32,822 nt of DNA. It comes from an uncultured Spirochaetaceae bacterium (GTDB lineage Bacteria; Spirochaetota; Spirochaetia; Treponematales; Treponemataceae). The notes beneath the pieces are model-generated. The model saw only the letters and a list, made by a program, of their open reading frames with translations. It was not told where the DNA came from and did no database searches. The DNA lies in NCBI GenBank assembly GCA_902803735.1, contig CADCRJ010000003.1, positions 1-32,822 on the forward strand, written 5' to 3'. Positions 15,552 through 24,293 of this stretch are shown piece after piece. Both the position numbers and the translations under genes were made by a program. Each line of letters opens with the position of its first letter. Position 1 is the stretch's first letter.

Positions 15552-18014
15552 ATGAAATTTGATGCGGAACGATTTAGAGCAAACCTTGCAGCTCGTTTAA
15601 GACGACAGTACGGCAAGGATATTTCTCAGGCAAACAGCCATGATTTGTTTGATGCGGTCTCGGCTTCAGTTCAGGAACTTATTATGCCGGCATGGATGGC
15701 TACTAGGCGAGAATATGAAAAAAAGCCTACAAAACAGCTTTATTACATGTCTGCCGAATTCCTTATGGGACGAGCACTTTCAAACAACCTCATCAATCTT
15801 GGAATAAAGGACGAAGTTCGCAAAGTCATCAAAGACATGAACATAGACCTTGATTTGGTAGAGGACGAAGAGCCGGACGCAGCCCTCGGAAACGGTGGTC
15901 TTGGACGACTTGCAGCATGTTTCCTTGATTCTCTCGCAACACTTGACTATCCAGGACACGGCTACGGTATTCGCTACGAATACGGTATGTTCGAGCAGAA
16001 AATTGAGAACGGCTACCAAGTCGAATATCCTGACAACTGGCTCAAACACCGCGACCCATGGGAAGTAAAACGCTCAGACCTTGCGGTTACCGTAAAATTT
16101 GGAGGAGAAATCAAATACGGTAAAACTCCAGACGGACAGGACAGATTCTATCTAGAGAATGCAGAGGAAATCATAGCAACGCCTTATGATATGCCTATAG
16201 TCGGATTCGAGACGAATACAGTCAACACCCTACGCCTGTGGGAAGCTTCTAGTCCTAACGGCTTTGATTTGCAGCTTTTCAACGACATGAAATACAACGA
16301 AGCTGTAATACGACAGAACGAAGCTGAGAACATCAGCCGCGTACTTTACCCTAATGACTCAGGTCCAAGTGGAAAGGCACTCCGCCTTAAGCAGCAGTAC
16401 TTCTTCACATCTGCAAGCTTGCAGGATTTGATTCATCACTTTGTTGCTGACCACGGAACTGATTTCGCAAAGTTCCCAGAACTTCACGCAATCCAGCTCA
16501 ACGACACGCATCCAGTCGTCGCAATCCCAGAAATGATGCGAATCCTCATGGACGAGTATGGCATGGGATGGAACGACTCTTGGAACATCGTGCAAAAAAC
16601 ATTTGCATATACAAACCATACAATTCTTGCAGAAGCATTGGAAAAATGGCCGATTGACATTTTCCAGAGCCTTTTGCCACGTATTTATCAGATTGTTGAA
16701 GAAATCAACCGCCGCTTTATCATCGAACTTCGCCAGAAGTATCCTAATGACTACGCAAAGCAGAATCACATGTCAATCATCCACGACGGAAAGATTTACA
16801 TGGCTTGGCTTGCTATTCATGCAGGATTCAGCGTAAACGGCGTTGCAGAGCTTCATACAGAGCTTCTCAAAAATCAGGAGCTTAAAGACTGGTACAAGCT
16901 TTATCCGCAGAAATTCAACAACAAGACAAACGGTATTACTCAACGCCGCTGGTTGCTCAACTCTAACCCAGAACTTGCTGAATTCATTACGCAGAGAATC
17001 GGTCATGGCTGGGAAAAGGATTTGACAAAGCTCAAGGCATTGGAAAAATATGCTGACGATGACGCATCTCTCGAAGAGCTTATTAAAATCAAGAAGCACA
17101 ATAAAGAGGCTCTTACTGTTTACCTCAAGCACAAGCAGAACGAGTTCCTTGACCCTGACTCAATCTTTGACGTACAGGTAAAACGTCTCCACGAGTACAA
17201 GAGACAGCTTCTTAACGTACTGCACATCATGTATCTGTACAACAGACTCATTGAAGACCCAAGCTACAACCCGCCAAGCAGGACTTTCATCTTCGGTGCA
17301 AAATCAGCATCTGGCTACAGACGTGCTAAATCAATTATCAAGCTCATCAACACAGTTGCAGAACGAATCAACAATGACCGCCGCGTAGGTGGCAAGCTCC
17401 GAGTCGTGTTCATCGAGAACTACCGCGTATCTGTCGCAGAGAAGATTTTCCCTGCCGCAGATGTAAGCGAGCAGATTTCTACGGCTGGAAAGGAAGCTTC
17501 TGGTACTTCAAACATGAAATTCATGGTAAACGGTGCTCTCACACTTGGTACTATGGACGGTGCAAACATTGAGATTTTTGAGGAAGCAGGCAAAGAAAAC
17601 GGATTCCCATTCGGTCTTTCTTCGGCTGAGATTCTCAAAATGGAAGCGGAGCACAGCTATAACCCGCAGCAGTACTTGGAGCGAAACCCAGCCCTCAACA
17701 AGGTTGTGGAGCAGCTCATCGACGGAACTTATGACCCAAGCCGCCAGATTTTCAAGGAAATTCACGATTCCCTTGTATACGGCGTTGAAGGACAGAGACC
17801 AGACGTTTACTACGTCCTTGCCGATTTTGAGCTTTATGTGAAGGCTCAGGAAAAAGTTGCCGAAGCATACAAGAACAAGAAGGAATGGGCAAGAAAAGCA
17901 CTTATCAATATTGCAAATTCTGGAAAATTCTCTTCAGACCGAACAATAGAAGATTATGTAAAGGACATCTGGAAAATAAACAAAGTTGTCGTTGAAGATG
18001 TAGTAACAAAATAA
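15552..18014 (+). CDS. glgP: Glycogen/starch/alpha-glucan phosphorylase
   Basis: The protein has 820 residues, the standard length for this GT35 enzyme. It uses phosphate to release glucose-1-phosphate from alpha-1,4-glucan ends. The pyridoxal-phosphate lysine lies in GTSNMKFMVNGALTLGTMDG (near residue 655). Other hallmarks are ALGNGGLGRLAACFLDS, QLNDTHP and VKRLHEYKRQLLN. A good GAGGAG ribosome binding site precedes the ATG. It acts with GlgX just upstream, and the gene ends at a strong bidirectional terminator. Codon use is richer in C-ending codons than in the neighbours, as expected for a highly expressed gene. Confidence 0.97.
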   Translation: MKFDAERFRANLAARLRRQYGKDISQANSHDLFDAVSASVQELIMPAWMATRREYEKKPTKQLYYMSAEFLMGRALSNNLINLGIKDEVRKVIKDMNIDLDLVEDEEPDAALGNGGLGRLAACFLDSLATLDYPGHGYGIRYEYGMFEQKIENGYQVEYPDNWLKHRDPWEVKRSDLAVTVKFGGEIKYGKTPDGQDRFYLENAEEIIATPYDMPIVGFETNTVNTLRLWEASSPNGFDLQLFNDMKYNEAVIRQNEAENISRVLYPNDSGPSGKALRLKQQYFFTSASLQDLIHHFVADHGTDFAKFPELHAIQLNDTHPVVAIPEMMRILMDEYGMGWNDSWNIVQKTFAYTNHTILAEALEKWPIDIFQSLLPRIYQIVEEINRRFIIELRQKYPNDYAKQNHMSIIHDGKIYMAWLAIHAGFSVNGVAELHTELLKNQELKDWYKLYPQKFNNKTNGITQRRWLLNSNPELAEFITQRIGHGWEKDLTKLKALEKYADDDASLEELIKIKKHNKEALTVYLKHKQNEFLDPDSIFDVQVKRLHEYKRQLLNVLHIMYLYNRLIEDPSYNPPSRTFIFGAKSASGYRRAKSIIKLINTVAERINNDRRVGGKLRVVFIENYRVSVAEKIFPAADVSEQISTAGKEASGTSNMKFMVNGALTLGTMDGANIEIFEEAGKENGFPFGLSSAEILKMEAEHSYNPQQYLERNPALNKVVEQLIDGTYDPSRQIFKEIHDSLVYGVEGQRPDVYYVLADFELYVKAQEKVAEAYKNKKEWARKALINIANSGKFSSDRTIEDYVKDIWKINKVVVEDVVTK

Positions 18015-18035
18015 GGCAGTAATTCTGCCGTAAAC

Positions 18036-18075
18036 AAAAAGGGGCTGCCCAGTTCTTTTTGGACAGCCCCTTTTT
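18036..18075. terminator. Bidirectional terminator between glgP and the regulator gene
   Basis: AAAAAGGGGCTGCCC (18036-18050) pairs with GGACAGCCCCTTTTT (18061-18075), with one mismatch and a 10-base loop. The A-run and T-run serve both strands. It starts 22 bases after glgP and ends 2 bases before the minus-strand stop. Confidence 0.9.
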
Positions 18076-18076
18076 C

Positions 18077-18460
18077 TTAGTTCTCTGTTTTTGGTTCCGA
18101 ATTCTCATTCATCCACTTTTGTATGCCAGCTACAATGTCTGCATCAATATCATGCTCAACACGGCAAGCGTTCTCTTCTGCTTGGTCTTCTGGCACACCA
18201 GTTATTTTTTGCAGAAATGCCGTCAAAAGCTTATGGCGACCGTAAACATCTTCTGCCATAGCCTGTCCAGTTGCAGTAAGTTTTATCATATTGCCCATTG
18301 AAAATTCAATGTAGCCCTCTTTTTCGAGAAGCCCCATCGCACGGCTAACGCTTGGACGGCTGACAGCAAGCTTACGTGCTACATCAACAGAGCGAACAAA
18401 GCCGTTCTCAAGTTGCAAGCGTAAAATCGCTTCCAAATAGTCTTCACCAGATTCATACAT
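18077..18460 (-). CDS. DtxR/MntR-family metal-dependent transcriptional regulator
   Basis: The protein has 127 residues: a winged helix (about 5-65; SVDVARKLAVSRPSVSRAMGLLEKEGY is the helix-turn-helix region) and a dimer domain. There is no C-terminal SH3 domain, as in MntR and TroR. Candidate metal ligands by alignment from memory: Asp7, Glu10, His76, Cys99, Glu102 and His103. Cys99 stands where MntR has Glu99 and where the iron regulator DtxR has a Cys, so metal preference is uncertain. It is last in a minus-strand run after the phosphate cotransporter gene, with AGGAG before the ATG. No metal transporter gene is near. Confidence 0.9.
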   Translation of the reverse strand: MYESGEDYLEAILRLQLENGFVRSVDVARKLAVSRPSVSRAMGLLEKEGYIEFSMGNMIKLTATGQAMAEDVYGRHKLLTAFLQKITGVPEDQAEENACRVEHDIDADIVAGIQKWMNENSEPKTEN

Positions 18461-18485
18461 ACGCTACTCCTGACAAATATAAAAT

Positions 18486-20144
18486 TTATGAAACTTTGCC
18501 GCCAAGTTCATCTGCCATATCAAAGCACCTGTCACCAAGTTTTTCAATCTGACGTACAATATCAAGGTACAAAAGCTCCGCCTTAACATCTGCACCGCTT
18601 TCAAGACGTTTTCTAGCAACCTTTTTAAGGCTCTTTCGCTCAGCATCAATCTGCTGCTCCAGCTCCGCCGCAAAATCAAACTGCTCTTTTGAAAGCCGCT
18701 CAATTTTTGAAACATTCCTGTATATAAACTGCAAGAGCTGTCTTGAAAGCTCAAAGTACGGAACAAGTCGCTCCAAATCCTCCGGTCTGAAAGGCATTTC
18801 TTTCTCAACGGCTTTGCGGAGCTGCCCAGCGATTGAAAGACAGCCATCGGCCATGCTCTCAAGCTCCTCAGAAATAAGCATCATGTGAGAGACATTTTCC
18901 TGCGACTGGTCTGAGATTCTCAAAGCCGTGCAGCGTACCAGATAGTGTGTGAGCTGAGCATGCATTTGGTCTGTATAATCTTCCAGTCGTTCAATTTTTC
19001 TATAGCCCTCGCCCGCAAAATCATTGTCAAAGCGTTGTATGCCAACCTGAAGGTTGTCGAACATCTCAACCACAACATCAGTAAATTTCGCAATCTCCCT
19101 CTGAGCCTGAAAGACCATGGTCTCAGGAGTTCTTTCTGCTGTGTTCTCATCAAATTCTAGATGATATACAGCAACCTCGTTCTCTGGCGCATCATGTATC
19201 ATACGATGTGTCAAAGCCGCAATCTGCTTTACAAACGGAATGAAAAGGATTGTTCCTAAAAGCTTAAATACTGTATTAAGAGCTGCGATGTGATAAACAA
19301 TATTATCCTGAACAGAACCTGGAACAATGAAATCAACAAAAGCAAGGAAAGGATGAAATAAAGAAAGTGCAACGACTGTTGTCGCCACATTGAACAAGAA
19401 ATGGACTAATGCCGTACGTTTTGCGTTTGCCTGTGCGTTCATTGCTGCCATGACGGCATCAACGGTAGAACCTATGGCACTTCCAATGACCATTGCTGAA
19501 CCAAATTCCCAAATATCAGGATTTTTTGCTGCAAGTGTGATTACAATCGCAGTCATCGCTGAAGAAGAATGAATAAGGGCTGTAAACACAATGCCGACGA
19601 TAAATGCCAGTGCAAGGCTTATGATTCCATGCCCGCTTGCCGTTGCCAAGAACGCTGTCAAACCGCTGCTGTCCTTGAACAAGTCAGAAAGCCAGTCCAA
19701 GCCGATGAACAGGATTCCGAAGCCCATTATTGCGATTCCGAAGCCCTCTTTCTTCAGTTTTTTTGAAGAAAGCAAGATATATCCGATTCCGAACATCGGA
19801 ATTGCAAAAGCTGAAATTTTGAAATTAAAGCCGAAGAATGCAACAATCCAAGCCGTTACCGTAGTTCCTACGTTGGCACCGAATATAACACCAATAGACT
19901 GCGCAACTGTAAGCAACCCCGCATTTACAAATGATACCAGCATGACTGTAGTTGCACCGGAAGACTGGATTATCATCGTAAGTATTGCTCCAGTAAGGAA
20001 TCCTACGAACCTGTTTCCAGTCACAATGGCAAGTGCCGCCTGCAACTTTTGTCCGGCACTTCTTTGGATTCCGTCACTCATCAACTTCATGCCGTACAAC
20101 AAAAAACAAAGACTTCCGGCAAAACTAAGAAATTTCAGTACCAT
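18486..20144 (-). CDS. Na/Pi cotransporter family protein with PhoU-like C-terminus
   Basis: The protein has 552 residues. The first 310 hold about eight or nine membrane helices with the two inverted-repeat QSS/HSS signatures of the NptA family (MIIQSSGATTVMLVSF and ALIHSSSAMTAIVITL) and a GANVGTTVTAW motif. Residues of about 340-550 are a soluble helical PhoU-like domain. It probably imports phosphate with sodium, with the PhoU part controlling flux. It starts 9 bases after the PASTA gene and is followed by the metal-regulator gene after 25 bases, suggesting one transcript. Confidence 0.93.
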   Translation of the reverse strand: MVLKFLSFAGSLCFLLYGMKLMSDGIQRSAGQKLQAALAIVTGNRFVGFLTGAILTMIIQSSGATTVMLVSFVNAGLLTVAQSIGVIFGANVGTTVTAWIVAFFGFNFKISAFAIPMFGIGYILLSSKKLKKEGFGIAIMGFGILFIGLDWLSDLFKDSSGLTAFLATASGHGIISLALAFIVGIVFTALIHSSSAMTAIVITLAAKNPDIWEFGSAMVIGSAIGSTVDAVMAAMNAQANAKRTALVHFLFNVATTVVALSLFHPFLAFVDFIVPGSVQDNIVYHIAALNTVFKLLGTILFIPFVKQIAALTHRMIHDAPENEVAVYHLEFDENTAERTPETMVFQAQREIAKFTDVVVEMFDNLQVGIQRFDNDFAGEGYRKIERLEDYTDQMHAQLTHYLVRCTALRISDQSQENVSHMMLISEELESMADGCLSIAGQLRKAVEKEMPFRPEDLERLVPYFELSRQLLQFIYRNVSKIERLSKEQFDFAAELEQQIDAERKSLKKVARKRLESGADVKAELLYLDIVRQIEKLGDRCFDMADELGGKVS

Positions 20145-20153
20145 AATTCAAAC

Positions 20154-21206
20154 TCACGAAAAGGATTCTCTCGCAACAACTTGACCTGCAACATACAGAA
20201 CAAGTTCCGTAACAGAAGACGGATTCTCAGCCTTTGTATTTTTTTCCTTTGTAACAACATAAGGAATCGTAACGTTTCCGCCCGTATGCATGAGAGTAAC
20301 AACCCTCTCCTCCGCACCATTGCTCCATACAGCTTCCAATGTCATTGGAACAGCAAAAGGATAATGCGTAATTGCCGCCTTAAAAAGACCGTACTGAGAA
20401 TTTCCCTCAATTCCGTTCTCTGGAAGAACTATATCGGCATGAACTCTCGAATACACAGGAACATCGCCCTGTGTCTCGTCCTGAGCAAAAACAAGGCAAG
20501 ACTCCTCATTTGCAACGGCAACTCGCGAGTCAAAGTCAAAAACAACCTTGCTGTTCTCAAGCTCGTGCATTACAGACTCAAGCTTCATACCTTTGAGAGC
20601 TGGAACTGAGGCTTTTTCTTCCTCGTTACCAAGGCTAACCACAAAAGTAATCGGGACGCTTTTTGAAATCGTCTCACCAACAGCTGGCTCCTGAGCGATA
20701 ATCGTACCAGCCGGCTTCTCATTCTTTATGTATTTTGGAGTATTTATCTTTGAGACAGTATTTTTAACAGTTTTCTTCACTTCATCAAATGATTTTCCTG
20801 TATAGTCATCAATGTAACCAATTACAGCACCTCGGCTAACAGTAAGGGTAATACGTCTTCCAGCCTTTACGATTGTACCCCCAGAAGGATTCTGGTTCAG
20901 AATTTTTCCTGCATCGTCAGTTTCTGTATAACGGAGCTGAATTTTTGGGTAAAGCTCCTTCTCCTGCATCTCCAAAAGAGCAACCGTCAAGTCTTTTCCG
21001 ACAACGTTCGGAACCATGACCTGCTCCTCTCCTCTTACAGTTATAGAGAAAACTGCAAAACAAACAAGGAACATCACGACGATTCCCAAAATCACAGTTA
21101 AAAGCAAATTAAAAGAACTTGCCTGAAGTTTTTCAAGATGACTCTCAAAAAATTTTCTGCCTTTTCCTTCTTTTTTTTCATTCAAAATATCACGCATATC
21201 TTCCAT
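20154..21206 (-). CDS. Membrane-anchored PASTA-domain protein
   Basis: The protein has 350 residues. A short basic cytoplasmic part (1-31) is followed by one membrane helix (about 32-56) and three PASTA repeats (about 63-128, 130-193, 198-262), each with a VPNVVGK-like start and a P-x-G-x-x-V/I turn (ILNQNPSGGTIVKAG, IIAQEPAVGETISKS). The last 85 residues are a beta-rich domain I do not recognise. PASTA domains bind peptidoglycan fragments and usually belong to Ser/Thr kinases or penicillin-binding proteins; here no kinase domain is present. It lies 13 bases after fmt and has AGAGGA before the ATG. Confidence 0.9.
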   Translation of the reverse strand: MEDMRDILNEKKEGKGRKFFESHLEKLQASSFNLLLTVILGIVVMFLVCFAVFSITVRGEEQVMVPNVVGKDLTVALLEMQEKELYPKIQLRYTETDDAGKILNQNPSGGTIVKAGRRITLTVSRGAVIGYIDDYTGKSFDEVKKTVKNTVSKINTPKYIKNEKPAGTIIAQEPAVGETISKSVPITFVVSLGNEEEKASVPALKGMKLESVMHELENSKVVFDFDSRVAVANEESCLVFAQDETQGDVPVYSRVHADIVLPENGIEGNSQYGLFKAAITHYPFAVPMTLEAVWSNGAEERVVTLMHTGGNVTIPYVVTKEKNTKAENPSSVTELVLYVAGQVVARESFS

Positions 21207-21219
21207 AATACTGTTCCTC

Positions 21220-22278
21220 TTATTCCAATACAGTTCCTATAAAATCACGGGAACCATTCAAAAATGACTTAAAATCCATTGCTTTTTTCTTTTCCCATTG
21301 TAGCTCAGAGACGACCAGCACCCCATTGCCCGTCTGAATATAAATTCCATTTTTCTTATCAGAACCCAAGACCTTGCCAGCCTCCCCTGCGGCAAAAGCA
21401 GATTCCTGCTGTGCAAAAGCCTTCAGGATTTTAAGCTGGATTCCAGCCGAAGACGTAAAGCAACCTGGCCACGGCGTATAAGCCCGTATTTTTCGACAAA
21501 TTTCAACGGCTGGTTTGCTCCAGTCAATGCGTCCATCCTCTTTTTTTATGAACGGCGTATAGCTGGACTCACCGCATTGAGCACTTGCAGCAGGAAGCAC
21601 AAAATTACCTTTGCAATCACAATCTGAGGCACATATATCAGCAAGAATTTTTGAAAGCAGCCCAAAACCAGCTTCAATTACTGGGCTCGTAGTGCCGTCA
21701 CCATCCATAAGGCTTTGTGTTGTCTCTGTCCCATTCAGAGGAATTTTTGTACAACCAAGGATGTCGCCTTCATCAGTTTTAAGGGCAAGCTTTTGCACGC
21801 TAACGCCCAAGAACTCATCGCCATTTAGCAAGGCGGCAGGAACTGGAGTGCATCCCCTGTACTTAGGTAAAAGACTCGGATGAAGATTTATTCCTCCAAG
21901 AGGGAACATCGCAAGAAACTTCGGACCAAAGATTCGACCATAATCAAAGCACAAAAGCAAATCTGCCTGCAAAGGCAAGATTGCCTCGCGAGCTGCCGAA
22001 TCAAGATGCTCAAAACTGAACACAGGGATTCCGTGCGAAGCCGCACACTGTGCAACTTCTGTAGGAAGCAGCTCCTTATGGCGACCTCTCGCGCTAGGGG
22101 GATTTGTAAGAACGCCTGCAAATTCATAATTTGCATCTCCAGAGTCGCAATTTGCAAAATCGCGATTTGCAAATTCGCGATTTGCCGAATCGCAATTAAG
22201 CGCATTCTGTATCAATTTTTCCAACAGCATGGCAGAAGCAAACGGGCTTCCTGCATACAATATCCGAAGTTTTCGCAT
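21220..22278 (-). CDS. fmt: Methionyl-tRNA formyltransferase
   Basis: The protein has 352 residues, about 35 longer than usual. It formylates initiator Met-tRNA. Catalytic residues are Asn131, His133 (GGINLHPSLLPKYRG) and Asp172 (TDEGDIL). The C-terminal tRNA-binding domain (about 235-352) is present, with RKIRAYTPWPGCF. The extra length is a low-complexity insert at about 28-52 (ANREFANRDFANCDSGDANY), between the first helix and the second strand, encoded by 15-base tandem repeats. It lies 5 bases after def, the classic partner that later removes the formyl group. Confidence 0.95.
   Translation of the reverse strand: MRKLRILYAGSPFASAMLLEKLIQNALNCDSANREFANRDFANCDSGDANYEFAGVLTNPPSARGRHKELLPTEVAQCAASHGIPVFSFEHLDSAAREAILPLQADLLLCFDYGRIFGPKFLAMFPLGGINLHPSLLPKYRGCTPVPAALLNGDEFLGVSVQKLALKTDEGDILGCTKIPLNGTETTQSLMDGDGTTSPVIEAGFGLLSKILADICASDCDCKGNFVLPAASAQCGESSYTPFIKKEDGRIDWSKPAVEICRKIRAYTPWPGCFTSSAGIQLKILKAFAQQESAFAAGEAGKVLGSDKKNGIYIQTGNGVLVVSELQWEKKKAMDFKSFLNGSRDFIGTVLE
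22124..22204. repeat. 15-base tandem repeats inside fmt
   Basis: Units TCGCAATTTGCAAAA (22145-22159), TCGCGATTTGCAAAT (22160-22174) and TCGCGATTTGCCGAA (22175-22189) follow each other. A degenerate copy is at 22190-22204 and one outlying copy (TCATAATTTGCATCT) is at 22124-22138. Fifteen bases equal five codons, so they encode pentapeptide-like repeats on the minus strand. Confidence 0.85.
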
Positions 22279-22283
22279 CTATC

Positions 22284-22841
22284 CTATTTTTGCCTTGCCG
22301 CAATCTTAGCGGCGATTTTTGCCTGTTTGCGAGCTTTCTCAGCTTCCTTTTTCTCTGCACGTTCCTTGCGCTTTTTCATCTGAGCGGTAACTTTTGCCGC
22401 AAATTCAGGGTCGCCCCTGTCAATATAAACAATACCATCCAAATGGTCGTACTCATGCTGAATTATACGGGCAAGCAATCCGTCTGCTTTAATAGTAAAT
22501 GGCTTGCCATTCTCGTCAAGAGCCTGAACTGTAACAGATACTGGGCGACGGATTGTCTCATTGAATCCAGGCAAAGACAAACAGCCTTCCTCAAAATCGC
22601 TCTGCTCCGCACTTGTCTCTATAATCTGTGGATTAACAAAAACCCTGCGAACATCATCATCAGAAATAATAACAAAAAAACGCTGAGAGATTCCTACCTG
22701 AGGAGCTGCAAGACCTACGCCATCAGCCTCAATCATTGTCTCAAACATATCGTAAAAAAGAGTGCGCATCTCATCCGTTATTTCTGTGACAGGCTCACAC
22801 TTTTTGCGTAAAACTTCTTCACCTAATTTATAAATTTTCAT
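22284..22841 (-). CDS. def: Peptide deformylase with long basic C-terminal tail
   Basis: The protein has 185 residues. All three metal-site motifs are intact: GVGLAAPQ (41-48), EGCLSLP (85-91, metal Cys87) and QHEYDH (128-133, metal His129 and His133, catalytic Glu130). It removes the N-formyl group from new proteins. The normal enzyme ends near residue 150; here residues 150-185 form a Lys/Ala/Arg/Glu-rich, probably helical tail. fmt follows after 5 bases. The gene has its own strong promoter in the 45-base gap after hisD. Confidence 0.96.
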   Translation of the reverse strand: MKIYKLGEEVLRKKCEPVTEITDEMRTLFYDMFETMIEADGVGLAAPQVGISQRFFVIISDDDVRRVFVNPQIIETSAEQSDFEEGCLSLPGFNETIRRPVSVTVQALDENGKPFTIKADGLLARIIQHEYDHLDGIVYIDRGDPEFAAKVTAQMKKRKERAEKKEAEKARKQAKIAAKIAARQK

Positions 22842-22849
22842 AGCATCCT

Positions 22850-22878
22850 ATTTTAGCATAAAATCTATTCAATTTCAA
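22850..22878 (-). promoter_or_regulatory. def-fmt promoter
   Basis: On the minus strand TTGAAA (22878-22873), a 17-base spacer ending in TGC, and TAAAAT (22855-22850). The def ATG begins eight bases later. AGGAT lies between box and ATG, but would mostly be upstream of the transcription start. Confidence 0.65.
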
Positions 22879-22886
22879 TTTTAGGA

Positions 22887-24251
22887 CTATGCAAGACGAA
22901 TTCTTGCAGCCTTTGCATGACCAGCAAGACCTTCTGCATCTCCAAGGCACCCTGCGGCCTGAGCACTAGCAACGGCACCCTTAGAACCAGGAATGGTACG
23001 CAATGTTGTAACGGTCTTCAAGAACACGCGAACAGAGAGTCCACCTGTAAATCTTGCGCTTCCGCTAGTAGGAAGCGTATGGTTTAGACCCGCGGCATAA
23101 TCTCCGAACACTTCCGCACTTCCGTGACCAATAAAGAGCGAGCCATAATTGTGGCACAAAGAAGCAATCTTATCGCACTCCGCACCAGATTTCATTGCAA
23201 GCTCCAAATGCTCAGGAGCCTTTCTGTTAGCAGCTTCGGCGGCTTGCTCCAGATTATCGCAGATGATTATTCGACCGCATTTCTCAACGCTCTGCTCTGC
23301 AGTAGCCCTTGTCTCAAGGACGGCAAGCTGCTTCTCAATTTCTGAGGCAACAGCCTTTGCGAGAGCCTCGTCATTTGTTGCCATTACAGGCTGCGCAACA
23401 ACATCATGCTCTGCCTGAGCAAGCATATCTGCCGCAACCCAAGCGGGATTAGCGGATTTATCAGCAATGATGAACACCTCGGTAGGACCTGCAACCATAT
23501 CGATTCCAACAGTACCATACACGAGTTTTTTTGCCTCGGCAACGAACTTATTTCCAGGACCTACAATAACATCAGTACGAGGCACGGACTCTGTTCCAAA
23601 CGCAAGCGCGCCAATAGCCTGCGCACCGCCAACAGCAAATGCTTTCGTTACTCCGCAAATATAGGCTGCTGCCATTATGTTCTCGTCTGCATAAGGTTTT
23701 CCGCCTATAAAAGGCTTGCCAGGAACACCAAGACCAGCTTTTTCGGCAGCCTCCCTGTCATCGGGATGAACCCTTGGAGGAGTGCAGAGCACAATCTCGG
23801 AAACACCAGCAGCAGCGGCTGGAGTTACAGTCATAATTACAGTAGAAACAAGCGGGAAGCGTCCTGCAGGAACATATACACCAGCCCTGTCAACAGGAAT
23901 ATTTTTCTGTCCTGTGAAAAGTCCAGGCTCCAGCTCCGTCTCAAAATCATCAAAAGATTCTCGCTGCTTTTTTGCAAAGCGTAAGGCAAGGTCATGGCTA
24001 TATTCAAGGGCTTTATACAAATCGGGATTTTTTTGCTTGAGATTATCAGCAGCACGTCTTAATTCCTCCAAAGGAATTTCGAGCGAGCTAGGAGCCGAAA
24101 CATCAAATCTAGCTCCATATTCTGCGAGAGCCGTGTCTCCACGCTTTCTTACATCTGCCAGAACATCCTTTACAGTATCAATTGAATCCCCAAAATTTCG
24201 TCCGTCAAAAAACTCCGGCTCTATATCAGCATATTTTTGTATTTTTATCAT
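22887..24251 (-). CDS. hisD: Histidinol dehydrogenase
   Basis: The ATG at 24251 has AGGGG seven bases upstream; an earlier in-frame start at 24266 would place that site inside the coding region. The protein has 454 residues. It performs the last two oxidations of histidine synthesis with NAD and zinc. Family motifs are clear: GPGNKFVAEAKKLVYG, DMLAQAEHD, APEHLEL and GLNHTLPTSG. It lies 42 bases after the HisA-HisI-HisE fusion gene. Other histidine genes are not in the window. Confidence 0.97.
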   Translation of the reverse strand: MIKIQKYADIEPEFFDGRNFGDSIDTVKDVLADVRKRGDTALAEYGARFDVSAPSSLEIPLEELRRAADNLKQKNPDLYKALEYSHDLALRFAKKQRESFDDFETELEPGLFTGQKNIPVDRAGVYVPAGRFPLVSTVIMTVTPAAAAGVSEIVLCTPPRVHPDDREAAEKAGLGVPGKPFIGGKPYADENIMAAAYICGVTKAFAVGGAQAIGALAFGTESVPRTDVIVGPGNKFVAEAKKLVYGTVGIDMVAGPTEVFIIADKSANPAWVAADMLAQAEHDVVAQPVMATNDEALAKAVASEIEKQLAVLETRATAEQSVEKCGRIIICDNLEQAAEAANRKAPEHLELAMKSGAECDKIASLCHNYGSLFIGHGSAEVFGDYAAGLNHTLPTSGSARFTGGLSVRVFLKTVTTLRTIPGSKGAVASAQAAGCLGDAEGLAGHAKAARIRLA

Positions 24252-24293
24252 GATTTTCCCCTGCAATGACCTTGCAAAAAACTACGCCTAAGC

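Noticed and set aside
19591-20184. 197-codon plus-strand frame opposite the phosphate cotransporter
   Set aside because: Composition mirrors the membrane-helix codons of the true gene; no ribosome binding site.
20154-21206. PASTA protein as a serine/threonine kinase
   Set aside because: Only a 31-residue cytoplasmic part precedes the membrane helix, so no kinase domain exists here.
21880-22383. Long plus-strand frame opposite fmt and def with repeated AICKI-like units
   Set aside because: It is antisense to two certain genes, has no ribosome binding site, and its repeats only mirror the tandem DNA repeat of fmt.
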